Part shown: one piece after another, positions 14,398 through 20,657 of the stretch
How the letters are laid out: the number at the start of each line of letters is the position of its first letter
How positions within the stretch are numbered: the stretch's first letter is position 1
Origin: a virus
IMG/VR virus record: IMGVR_UViG_3300040808_001620
Span: 1-21,135 of that record
DNA length: 21,135 bases
Reading direction: 5' to 3' (one strand)
The notes under the pieces: generated by a model
The model's input: the letters and a program-made list of their open reading frames with translations, nothing else
Told to the model about the DNA's origin: nothing
Databases searched by the model: none
Translations under genes and position numbers: made by a program

Positions 14398-14756
14398 TAC
14401 TTATCTCCCTCAAGTTTTTTAATTCTGGCGTCTAGTTCTGGCCATACATCAAACTCGTGTAGTTCTTTGCATGGATGACTATGCTTTTCTAGTTGTTCGA
14501 GACGAGCCTCAATCTCGTCAATCTTTGAAGTTATTTTAGGATATTTTACACGCCAAGCATTTGGATCATTTTGTAACCAAGTCCATCCCCAGCGTATTGC
14601 TAGATATTCTAAAGTAGCATCAAATTTCTGAACACCCCATGTTGCCATTCTAGTGTCTTTAAACCAGAATAAAAATGCGGCACCTAGTAGTGACCCTGCA
14701 ATACTAGTGTAAATCCATAAGCGGTCTCCCGCCATTTGTGTAATCATGTCCCACAT
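14397..14756 (-). CDS. membrane protein with coiled coil, lysis-block partner
   Basis: 119 residues with a hydrophobic segment at about 14-32 (WIYTSIAGSLLGAAFLFWF), then a Trp-rich part (YLAIRWGWTWLQNDPNAW) and a coiled-coil end (KIDEIEARLEQLEKHSH and ELDARIKKLEGDK). GAGGGAG lies a few bases before ATG 14756. It directly precedes the EF-hand protein with a one-base overlap, so the two are probably made together. A bitopic protein with a coiled coil could be a pinholin-type or holin partner. No family is recognised with certainty. Confidence 0.75.
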   Translation of the reverse strand: MWDMITQMAGDRLWIYTSIAGSLLGAAFLFWFKDTRMATWGVQKFDATLEYLAIRWGWTWLQNDPNAWRVKYPKITSKIDEIEARLEQLEKHSHPCKELHEFDVWPELDARIKKLEGDK

Positions 14757-14836
14757 AATAACTCCCTCAAAATGTTACTAAGTGTATTTATGCTAAAGTG
14801 TTAATAGTAAAGAACAGGGACAGAGTACCAGGAATT
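14757..14836. other. 80-nt intergenic leader between o-spanin and membrane-protein pair
   Basis: It holds the CATAAATA motif at 14785-14792 and the GAGGGAG ribosome site next to ATG 14756. I see no convincing terminator hairpin after the o-spanin stop (TAA at 14839-14837). Confidence 0.6.
14785..14792 (-). promoter_or_regulatory. late-type promoter motif CATAAATA
   Basis: CATAAATA on the minus strand in a true intergenic gap, 29 nt before ATG 14756. This is the best placed of the four NATAAATA sites, leaving room for a normal leader with GAGGGAG. It would drive the two membrane proteins late, when lysis is due. Confidence 0.6.
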
Positions 14837-15313
14837 TTACCACACCTTCCAAAAAGGGTCCTTTTCTTCCTTTTCCTGCTGTTGTGCATCTACTTGTGCC
14901 TTTGCTCCGTCGATTTCTGAGTTAGCAGCATCGAGTGCTTCGTTTGCGTTCTTATAGTAGTTTTCGTATGCAGCAACAATTGCTTTCTGCTGTTGTATAT
15001 AAGATCTTATGTCATTGAAGTTAAGCGATAGATTTTCATATCCTTTGTCTGTTAGTGCAAAGAATACAATAGGTCTGCCATTCTTTGAAAGTTCGGCAAC
15101 CTTTTCTTCAAAGTTTTCAGGAGTAAGAAGTATCCAATTAACTTCTTTCATGTTAATCTGTTCTGGATTAGGAAGTACTAGTTCAGGCTTCTCAATTGGC
15201 TTTGCAGATACTTCTATGCGCTGCGGCATAGACGAAGTACAACCACTAATCGCTAGCAGTGTCAGCAGGGCCAGGCCATAACCAAGGACATTCCCTGTTA
15301 AAAGCTTTACCAT
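14837..15313 (-). CDS. outer-membrane lipoprotein, o-spanin (Rz1-like) candidate
   Basis: 158 residues. The signal sequence has a basic start, the hydrophobic core GYGLALLTLLAI and lipobox ISGC with C25 as the lipidated residue. Then come a Pro-containing part (KPIEKPELVLPNPEQINMK), a central domain and a coiled-coil end (KNANEALDAANSEIDGAKAQ) that is Gln/Glu-rich. Rz1-type spanins link the outer membrane to Rz for the last lysis step. This one is longer than classical Rz1. Its first 68 nt lie inside the upstream i-spanin gene in another frame, the typical Rz/Rz1 overlap. ATG 15313 has no strong ribosome site. Confidence 0.75.
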   Translation of the reverse strand: MVKLLTGNVLGYGLALLTLLAISGCTSSMPQRIEVSAKPIEKPELVLPNPEQINMKEVNWILLTPENFEEKVAELSKNGRPIVFFALTDKGYENLSLNFNDIRSYIQQQKAIVAAYENYYKNANEALDAANSEIDGAKAQVDAQQQEKEEKDPFWKVW

Positions 15314-15716
15314 CTTTTGCTTCCTTTTCTTTATCAGTTAATTCTGCGCCTGCAAGTAGTTCAAAACATCTACCTGCATTTATTGTACCTCTGTTTACTA
15401 GTTTTTCTACAAGTCCGGGCTTGTTAGATCCTAGTACTGCTAGATCGTGCTTTGCTAATTTATCTGATAACACATTGTTTTGTTGACGTATTGCAGCAAA
15501 TTCTGCATTTACACGAGTTAATTCTTCATTTGCTTTTTTAAAGTCTGCTTGTAAACTAGCAACAGCCGCTTCACTTGTAGCAACGGCTGTTTCTAGTTTT
15601 GCATTGTTTTCGTTGAGGATTGCGATGCGTTCCTGTGTATCTTGATAATACATCCAGCCTGCACCGCATAGTGCTAGCATCATAATTCCCATTACTGCTG
15701 CTAGTTTCATCCCCAT
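15246..15716 (-). CDS. inner-membrane i-spanin (Rz-like)
   Basis: 156 residues. One N-terminal membrane helix (about 4-24, LAAVMGIMMLALCGAGWMYY) is followed by a long periplasmic coiled coil (about 28-90, ERIAILNENNAKLETAVATS through RQQNNVLSDKLAKHD), then a globular end with C138 and C149 nearby (INAGRCFELLAGAEL, FNRECPWLWPG). This is the Rz layout. The position just after the endolysin and overlapping a lipoprotein supports it. GGAGA lies just before the lysin stop; ATG 15716 follows that stop by one base. The two C-terminal cysteines could form a disulfide in the periplasm, which is inference. Confidence 0.85.
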   Translation of the reverse strand: MGMKLAAVMGIMMLALCGAGWMYYQDTQERIAILNENNAKLETAVATSEAAVASLQADFKKANEELTRVNAEFAAIRQQNNVLSDKLAKHDLAVLGSNKPGLVEKLVNRGTINAGRCFELLAGAELTDKEKEAKDGKAFNRECPWLWPGPADTASD

Positions 15717-15717
15717 A

Positions 15718-16596
15718 TTAGTCTCCTAGTAGTTTACCAAGTGTAGCTGGTCCTGCAATACCGTCTGCTGTTAGACCGTTTGCTGCCTGCCACTCTTTTA
15801 ACGCACGTTCTGTGCCTGGACCAAATGCGCCATCTGCACCGATACCTAGTGCTTCTTGCATCATTTTAACACCTTCGCCACGTGAGCCTTTGCGTAGTAC
15901 ACCGATATCGTCGATATCTATATCACCGTCGTCACCATCGTCTGTACCTAGGTCATCTGCATCCATGCCTAGCACCTGTAGTGCATGTTTATAACGCTTC
16001 TGACGATCTTCTAGTCCAATGTTGCCACCGTTGATCTTTTTAGTCATTTTTACAACATCATCTGTGTCTGCAATGTCGTTTAGATTGTTTGCGTCCCAGA
16101 ACCAGCAAGCTGATTCAATAGCACCTGCTGGAGTAGCTACATATTCTGCTGCTTCTTCTGCTGTCATATCTACACTCTTACCAAAGCGTGTATAGTTGTC
16201 ACGTCCTGTTAATTGCTTTAGACCACGACCGCGGAATCTCCAACCATCACCTTCTTCAGTGTTGCCCATTTTGTATTTACGGAACTCGTCGTTGTAAACA
16301 CGATTAGCAATCATTTCTGGGTTACGTGCATATTCATCTGCGTCTGCTTTTGGTGGCTCGCCAAAGTAACGTCCAAATACTGAACGAAGTGCTTTTGCTG
16401 AATAGTTTAGATTTTCTTCTAGGCGTTTAAAACCGCCTGATTCGTGGGCGCACTGGCTTAAGAAGTGTGCTACACGGCGTTCTGTTGTAATACCATACTT
16501 TGGTAGTAGTTCGCATAGTGCGTCATACCAATCATCTGCATCAGCGGAGATAATCTCGGCAAGATGGTCTTTAGTAAAGTCAAATTCAAAGCTCAT
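15718..16596 (-). CDS. GH19 endolysin with C-terminal peptidoglycan-binding domain
   Basis: 292 residues. A chitinase-19/lysozyme-type catalytic domain spans about 10-205: RVAHFLSQCAHESGGFKRLE holds the likely catalytic E52 and the second acid near E60/E61, NLNYSA follows, and FRGRGLKQLTGRDNY is the family's substrate-cleft motif. Residues about 232-290 are a PG_binding_1 repeat (VLRKGSRGEGVKMMQEALGI, DGAFGPGTERALKEWQ, GLTADGIAGPATLGKL). The two are joined by a very Asp-rich linker (212-230). There is no signal peptide, so holin-dependent release is expected. It is the first gene of the lysis block, with AAGGA before ATG 16596. It cuts host peptidoglycan glycan strands. Confidence 0.95.
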   Translation of the reverse strand: MSFEFDFTKDHLAEIISADADDWYDALCELLPKYGITTERRVAHFLSQCAHESGGFKRLEENLNYSAKALRSVFGRYFGEPPKADADEYARNPEMIANRVYNDEFRKYKMGNTEEGDGWRFRGRGLKQLTGRDNYTRFGKSVDMTAEEAAEYVATPAGAIESACWFWDANNLNDIADTDDVVKMTKKINGGNIGLEDRQKRYKHALQVLGMDADDLGTDDGDDGDIDIDDIGVLRKGSRGEGVKMMQEALGIGADGAFGPGTERALKEWQAANGLTADGIAGPATLGKLLGD

Positions 16597-16607
16597 ATTC
16601 TGGTCCT

Positions 16608-17318
16608 TTATACTACGATTCTTTCAAGTACAAGTGTGTTACCCTCGTTTTCGAAAGCCAACTTGTGTCCGTATTTAGTAATATTGTAGTCTCCGACGTA
16701 CTTAGAGAGGAAAATTATTTCTGCAAAATCATTTGCATTAAAACTTTCTTGTATTGCATCTAGTGTTTCTTGTGTAGGTCCATAATCCACAAAATTAAAT
16801 GCAATTGGGTCTGCATAGGCTTTCTTAATGGTAAGTTTGTCACCTACCATGTTTACTTCTTCTAAGTAACTGCGGTTAAAAAATTCTTTATAGTTTGATT
16901 CTTGCATAGTTGCTGCATAAGCATCGCTGTCTACAGGAATATCATTTGTAATGTTTTCGATAGTTGCTTCGTTACTACGGAAGTTTTTATGATATCTATA
17001 CTTGATTTTGTCTAATCCTGTAATCTTACCTACACCGTCTAGTATTTCAGCAATTTGTTCGGGTGCGTGTCTTGATCTTTCCATCTCAATGAACACTTTA
17101 TATGTACCGTCACTTTGCTCACCGGGTGTGCTATCAGCATCTAGTACAAACTCATAACCTTTTTCTAAAAAGTTTTCAAGATCCTTTGCTGCTTCTTGTT
17201 CTTTAACACTAAAACTAAGTGTAACAATGTCAGCATCGTCGCCCATTTTGCTTTTGTAACTATCGATTTCAAAAACATCGTATACTAGGTCTTCTAAATC
17301 TCTTTGTCTAAGTCCCAT
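16608..17318 (-). CDS. conserved T4-like marine phage protein, unknown
   Basis: 236 residues, acidic, no membrane segment. It opens with MGLRQRDLEDLVYDVFEIDS and includes KGYEFVLDADSTPGEQSDGT, which I recall as a block from proteins of pelagiphages and related phages without assigned role. The C-terminal third has mixed alpha/beta character (DNITKYGHKLAFENEGNT type). It shares one base with the preceding gene's stop (TAATG) and always seems to pair with that type of neighbour, so the two may act together, possibly as virion parts. That is inference from context. Confidence 0.75.
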   Translation of the reverse strand: MGLRQRDLEDLVYDVFEIDSYKSKMGDDADIVTLSFSVKEQEAAKDLENFLEKGYEFVLDADSTPGEQSDGTYKVFIEMERSRHAPEQIAEILDGVGKITGLDKIKYRYHKNFRSNEATIENITNDIPVDSDAYAATMQESNYKEFFNRSYLEEVNMVGDKLTIKKAYADPIAFNFVDYGPTQETLDAIQESFNANDFAEIIFLSKYVGDYNITKYGHKLAFENEGNTLVLERIVV

Positions 17319-17833
17319 TATACTGTATCCTCTGTTCCTGCTAATGCTGCATCGGCATCTTGTGGTTCTTGCATAGGTGTTGGCGCAACTGCTGGCTGTT
17401 GTTGTGCTGCTTTTTGCTCTTTGTATCCACCGTAAACATCGCCTAGTAAACTCTTAGGCATTTTAATTGTCACTAACCAAACAGGTTTGCGATCTAGTTT
17501 ACCTTTTTTGGTACCCGGACGCATGTCGCCTGGTTCTCTAATTTTTCTTGGAACAACAACATAATCTTTTTTGTAGGTGACTTTGCAGTCATAATCAACT
17601 AATCGTTTTGCACCCATAGGATCTGGCATTTCTTCAGCATCCCATACAAATGCACAGGTAACCCAATGTCTATCAATATCAGGGCCTTGTGCTAGTTCGC
17701 CTTCTTCCCAATTCTTGTATACATATAGATCTAGTTCGTCTATTACTCGCTCAAAATCTTTTAATATGCTAAATGCAGAATCTGAGTTGTATAGGTTTTC
17801 TATATTTTTTACAATATCTAAGGTATCTTTCAT
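17318..17833 (-). CDS. conserved T4-like marine phage protein, partner of the 16608 gene
   Basis: 171 residues. A helical start (MKDTLDIVKNIENLYNSD) precedes a beta-rich core with HWVTCAFVWDAEEMPDPMGA and DYDCKVTYKKDYVVVPRKI, then RKPVWLVTIKMPKSLLGD and a disordered Gln/Ala/Pro end (AAQQQPAVAPTPMQEPQD). I recall the W-V-T-C-x-F-x-W ... DPxGxxRL block from marine phage proteins of unknown function. AAGGGAAAG precedes ATG 17833. A GATAAATA motif 23-30 nt upstream suggests late expression with the next gene, in keeping with a structural role. Confidence 0.75.
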   Translation of the reverse strand: MKDTLDIVKNIENLYNSDSAFSILKDFERVIDELDLYVYKNWEEGELAQGPDIDRHWVTCAFVWDAEEMPDPMGAKRLVDYDCKVTYKKDYVVVPRKIREPGDMRPGTKKGKLDRKPVWLVTIKMPKSLLGDVYGGYKEQKAAQQQPAVAPTPMQEPQDADAALAGTEDTV

Positions 17834-17855
17834 GTTGTCTTTCCCTTGTTATAGT

Positions 17856-17863
17856 TATTTATC
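17856..17863 (-). promoter_or_regulatory. late-type promoter motif GATAAATA
   Basis: GATAAATA on the minus strand, intergenic, 22 nt before ATG 17833. A transcript starting about 6 nt after it would include AAGGGAAAG as ribosome site. It is one of four such motifs in the window. Confidence 0.55.
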
Positions 17864-17918
17864 GTAATTGAGGACTTAACTAATAGTTTTTTCTCTGACG
17901 TTTATTGCTAAATATCTT

Positions 17919-17953
17919 TGTAGGGCATTGTTCCTACGGGCAATTACCCTACA
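17919..17953 (+). promoter_or_regulatory. structured 5' leader of phoH with two alternative stems
   Basis: TGTAGGG (17919-17925) can pair with CCCTACA (17947-17953), with an inner ATTG/CAAT stem (17927-17930 / 17941-17944). The same GTAGG (17920-17924) can instead pair with CCTAC (17933-17937). Only one stem can form at a time, the layout expected of an RNA switch or attenuator. It lies 12 nt before AGGAGG. No known riboswitch class is recognised. Confidence 0.5.
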
Positions 17954-17978
17954 GCAAATCCATATAGGAGGACACTTA

Positions 17979-18701
17979 ATGGGTGCAAAAAGAAAAGCAC
18001 AAAAACGTGCAAACGGCAACTACACTAATGTAGTTGACTTTAATGTTCATCAAAAGAAACAACAATCAGTTTCAATTATTCCAAGAAACAAAAATCAAGA
18101 GCAATACGTACTAACACTGTTAGACCCGTCGAAAGATATAGTCTTTGGCATCGGGCCGGCAGGAACAGGAAAAACGCTGTTAGCTGTACAAGTGGCTGTT
18201 AAACTGTTCAAGGAAGGTAAAATTGATAAAATTATCGTTACAAGACCTGCTGTTTCGGTTGATGAAGATCTAGGATTCCTACCAGGAACACTAGAACAAA
18301 AAATGGCACCCTGGACAAGGCCTATCTTCGATGTACTTCGCGAATATTTTGATGCCCGTCAAATTGAAGGTATGATCGAAGAAGGAATTATTGAAATTGC
18401 TCCACTAGCATATATGCGTGGACGTACTTTCAAAAATGCATTTATACTTGCAGATGAAATGCAAAATGCTACACCTAATCAAATGAAGATGCTATTGACA
18501 AGATTGGGTGAAAATTCCATGATGGCTGTAACAGGCGACCTAGCACAAGCAGATAGACTCAAAGATAATGGTCTTATTGACTTTACAAATTTACTCGAGT
18601 CTCAAAACACAACCCATTTGGACGTAGTCCGTTTCCATCAAGGAGATATTGAAAGACATCAAGCAGTAAAAGAAGTTTTACAAGTATACGGTGACGATTA
18701 A
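17979..18701 (+). CDS. phoH: PhoH-family ATPase
   Basis: 240 residues from ATG 17979, with AGGAGG at 17966-17971. The P-loop is GPAGTGKT and the Walker B is AFILADEMQN. The blocks IVTRPAVSVDEDLGFLPGTL, PLAYMRGRTF and MAVTGDLAQADR are all typical of PhoH. There is a short basic N-terminus (KRKAQKRANG). In marine phages phoH is common and often discussed as phosphate-related; the true function is uncertain, and family members are linked to RNA metabolism. It is the only plus-strand gene, convergent with the gp44-thyA operon and divergent from the 17833 gene, so it is regulated separately. I see no Pho box. Confidence 0.96.
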   Translation: MGAKRKAQKRANGNYTNVVDFNVHQKKQQSVSIIPRNKNQEQYVLTLLDPSKDIVFGIGPAGTGKTLLAVQVAVKLFKEGKIDKIIVTRPAVSVDEDLGFLPGTLEQKMAPWTRPIFDVLREYFDARQIEGMIEEGIIEIAPLAYMRGRTFKNAFILADEMQNATPNQMKMLLTRLGENSMMAVTGDLAQADRLKDNGLIDFTNLLESQNTTHLDVVRFHQGDIERHQAVKEVLQVYGDD

Positions 18702-18707
18702 AATTAC

Positions 18708-18962
18708 TTAGGGAAGTGGATCTTTTGAAACACTTCCCGCTTCTTTCTTGATTAGATAGAGCAAATACTCGTTTTGGGTATAAATTAAGTTCCACGATCT
18801 TCCTTTTATCGGAGGACGACCCATGTCATCGAAAAGTATTTCTAGCAAGACGTATTTCTTCAGCCAAATCGTTTTCTTGCTAAAACTACTGCGCACCGGA
18901 AACCATGCAAATTTTTCATGGGCTTTTTCTACCTTGTCGAAATAAGCACTTATATGCTTCAT
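18708..18962 (-). CDS. 84-residue unknown protein downstream of thyA
   Basis: Not recognised with certainty. It is basic and aromatic-rich (KAHEKFAWFPVRSSFSKKTI, WLKKYVLLEILFDDMGRPPI, WNLIYTQNEYLLYLIKKE), with no clear membrane segment. The pattern of a W-x-x-KY-x-x-x-E strand, then GRPP and a tyrosine-rich end suggests a compact beta/alpha protein. Its ATG overlaps the thyA stop as ATGA, and its last codons form one arm of the hairpin before phoH. Co-translation with the folate/thymidylate genes hints at a role in nucleotide metabolism or simple hitchhiking. Confidence 0.7.
   Translation of the reverse strand: MKHISAYFDKVEKAHEKFAWFPVRSSFSKKTIWLKKYVLLEILFDDMGRPPIKGRSWNLIYTQNEYLLYLIKKEAGSVSKDPLP
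18711..18738. terminator. hairpin between convergent phoH and the thyA operon
   Basis: GGGAAGTG (18711-18718) and CACTTCCC (18731-18738) form a perfect 8-bp stem with a 12-base loop. For phoH it begins 9 nt after the stop and is followed by a pyrimidine run (CTTCTTTCTTG). For the minus strand it is followed by TAAGTAATTTT. It probably ends transcription from both sides, and it is made from the last codons of the 84-residue gene. Confidence 0.65.
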
Positions 18963-19825
18963 ACAGCCATAGGTGCCTTAATGCTTGGCATAGGATTATA
19001 GTCTTTTAATTTGTATTGCGTAGGAGTAGTTGCTAACAATTGATCTAGTGTAGCAAATGCAGGCATTTCTAGTGTAGGTGCTTTTTGTGGCTTACGACTG
19101 ATCTGTTGCAACACCTGTGGAATATGATTGTTGTAGATATGACAATCACCGCCAGTCCATACAAAGTCGCCCACCTTTAACTCCAAAAGTTGTGCAAACA
19201 TATGCACCAGTAAACTGTAACTTGCGATATTAAAAGGCACGCCTAAGAACATATCAGCACTACGCTGATACAGTTGACAACTTAATTCACCGTCCTGTAC
19301 ATAAAATTGGAACATAGTATGACACGGTGGCAGTGCCATCACAGGTACTCTATCAGCATTCCATGCACTTACGATATGCCGCCGACTCATAGGATCAAAC
19401 TTAAGGCTTTCCAATACTTGTGCGATTTGATCTACATGTCCTAGTTGTGCATCCCAAGTACGCCATTGATGACCATATACAGGTCCTAGGTCTTTAGTAG
19501 TATCATTGTTTACATACCCTAGATTTTTTGCCTGATGATCTGCATTTGCAGTCCAAATAGTAGTTTTATCAACTAGTTCTTCTCGAGGTTTGCCATAATG
19601 TATTTCTGCTAGACGTCTTTCATCACTCGATCCTTCTAAAAACCAAAGCAGTTCTGACACTACACTTTTCCATGCTAGTTTTTTAGTAGTAACTGCTGGA
19701 AAACCTTTGCGTAGATTGAAACGCATTTGATAACCAAATACACTTTTTGTTCCTACTCCAGTTCTGTCTTCACGATCCTTGCCATTTGCAAGTATGTACG
19801 ATAGTGCGCCTAGATATTCTTTCAT
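18959..19825 (-). CDS. thyA: thymidylate synthase (ThyA)
   Basis: 288 residues from ATG 19825. It makes dTMP from dUMP using methylene-tetrahydrofolate. [20 protein letters not shown] aligns with the E. coli ThyA start, and this ATG overlaps the DHFR stop as ATGA, so I prefer it to the in-frame ATG at 19837. Catalytic C168 is in ALPPCHTMFQFYV; the phosphate-binding Arg pair is in SRRHIVSAWN; GVPFNIASYS and the CHIYNNH end motif are present. T4 td is 286 residues. It pairs with the DHFR upstream, which regenerates tetrahydrofolate, so the phage supplies its own dTMP. Confidence 0.97.
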   Translation of the reverse strand: MKEYLGALSYILANGKDREDRTGVGTKSVFGYQMRFNLRKGFPAVTTKKLAWKSVVSELLWFLEGSSDERRLAEIHYGKPREELVDKTTIWTANADHQAKNLGYVNNDTTKDLGPVYGHQWRTWDAQLGHVDQIAQVLESLKFDPMSRRHIVSAWNADRVPVMALPPCHTMFQFYVQDGELSCQLYQRSADMFLGVPFNIASYSLLVHMFAQLLELKVGDFVWTGGDCHIYNNHIPQVLQQISRKPQKAPTLEMPAFATLDQLLATTPTQYKLKDYNPMPSIKAPMAV

Positions 19826-20307
19826 TTTCTTTTCCAAATCTCAAATTTTACTTCCTCATGATCTTTTGACCATGTGCAAATAAATGTGTTTTCGATGTCT
19901 TGTAATGGCAAAAACGTATCACAGTCGTATGTGCCTGGAATACGACTTAGATAAAATTCGTCGATTATTCCTAGTGTTTGCTCAATTATATTTGGACCAC
20001 CGATAATCCAAGTGATGATTCCAGGATTGTCGTCAGCATACAACCCAATTTCATGTTTTAAATCACCGTTTATATAATGATGTGCTCCTGGAAATTCTTC
20101 TTTGCGACTTGTTGCTAATATGTTTACACGTTTAGGTAATGGTCGAGGCATATGAGGATCTTCCCAAGTAGTAGATCCCATGATGACAGTATGCCCTGCT
20201 GTGTTTTCTTTAAACCATTTTAGGTCTCGACTATTATTAGGCCAAGGAAGAGTACCGTTTTTCGATACTCCTCCTTGATCATCGCATGCTAGTATTGCTT
20301 TAATCAT
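19822..20307 (-). CDS. folA: dihydrofolate reductase
   Basis: 161 residues, the usual length (E. coli 159). [20 protein letters not shown] is the N-terminal strand and loop; D28 in [11 protein letters not shown] is the catalytic acid, equal to E. coli D27; [10 protein letters not shown] and [12 protein letters not shown] are the NADPH-binding motifs. It reduces dihydrofolate formed by the thymidylate synthase encoded next. Starts and stops are fused both ways: ATGA with the ferredoxin gene before and ATGA with thyA after. Equivalent to T4 frd, which likewise precedes td. Confidence 0.96.
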   Translation of the reverse strand: MIKAILACDDQGGVSKNGTLPWPNNSRDLKWFKENTAGHTVIMGSTTWEDPHMPRPLPKRVNILATSRKEEFPGAHHYINGDLKHEIGLYADDNPGIITWIIGGPNIIEQTLGIIDEFYLSRIPGTYDCDTFLPLQDIENTFICTWSKDHEEVKFEIWKRK

Positions 20308-20657
20308 TCTATTACCTTTATAGGGATGCTTTTTTCGACAAACATCTCATATTTGTTTGGGACCATATCCCACTCGGCAGCATCTGCAGGCGGCTCTAGT
20401 TCATCTATAATATTAGGCCATTCGGCAGAATGACGCCTGTTAATTTCTTCCCAACGAATGCCTTCTTCAGTAGAAAGGGCATTTTCTGGTACGATAGCAT
20501 TCACTGGACATTCAGGTTCACAAACACCGCAGTCAATGCATTCGTCTGGGTTAATAACTAGCATGTCTGGTCCTTCGTAAAAACAATCTACAGGACAAAC
20601 AGCTACACAGGTTGTATGTTTACATTTTACGCAATTGTCTGTTACTAAGTATGTCAA
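20304..20657 (-). CDS. fdxA: 7Fe ferredoxin ([3Fe-4S][4Fe-4S], FdxA-like)
   Basis: 117 residues, with all nine cysteines of the Azotobacter FdI type: C9, C12, C17, C21, C25, C40, C43, C46, C50. In FdI, the Cys at 8, 16 and 49 hold the [3Fe-4S] cluster and 20, 39, 42 and 45 the [4Fe-4S]. [28 protein letters not shown] and [18 protein letters not shown] are nearly that protein's sequence, and the C-terminal ENIxxxWPNI-like part ([10 protein letters not shown]) also fits. It carries low-potential electrons; partners could be a host enzyme or phage ribonucleotide reductase elsewhere. It is joined by ATGA to gp44 and to DHFR. A host-derived metabolic gene is likely. Confidence 0.95.
   Translation of the reverse strand: MTYLVTDNCVKCKHTTCVAVCPVDCFYEGPDMLVINPDECIDCGVCEPECPVNAIVPENALSTEEGIRWEEINRRHSAEWPNIIDELEPPADAAEWDMVPNKYEMFVEKSIPIKVIE

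Larger units (their letters stand above)
17834..17978. other. 145-nt divergent regulatory region between the 17833 gene and phoH
   Basis: It carries signals for both directions: minus-strand GATAAATA (17856-17863) with AAGGGAAAG for the 17833 gene, and on the plus strand CTAAATA (17908-17914), a GC-richer nested inverted repeat (17919-17953) and AGGAGG (17966-17971) for phoH. I found no good plus-strand sigma70 promoter. Confidence 0.65.

Noticed and set aside
17928-17978. Extended phoH start 17 codons upstream at ATT
   Set aside because: It would run through the leader hairpin. ATG 17979 has a perfect AGGAGG and the expected family start.
19825-19837. thyA start at ATG 19837
   Set aside because: ATG 19825 overlaps the DHFR stop as ATGA and matches the family N-terminus.
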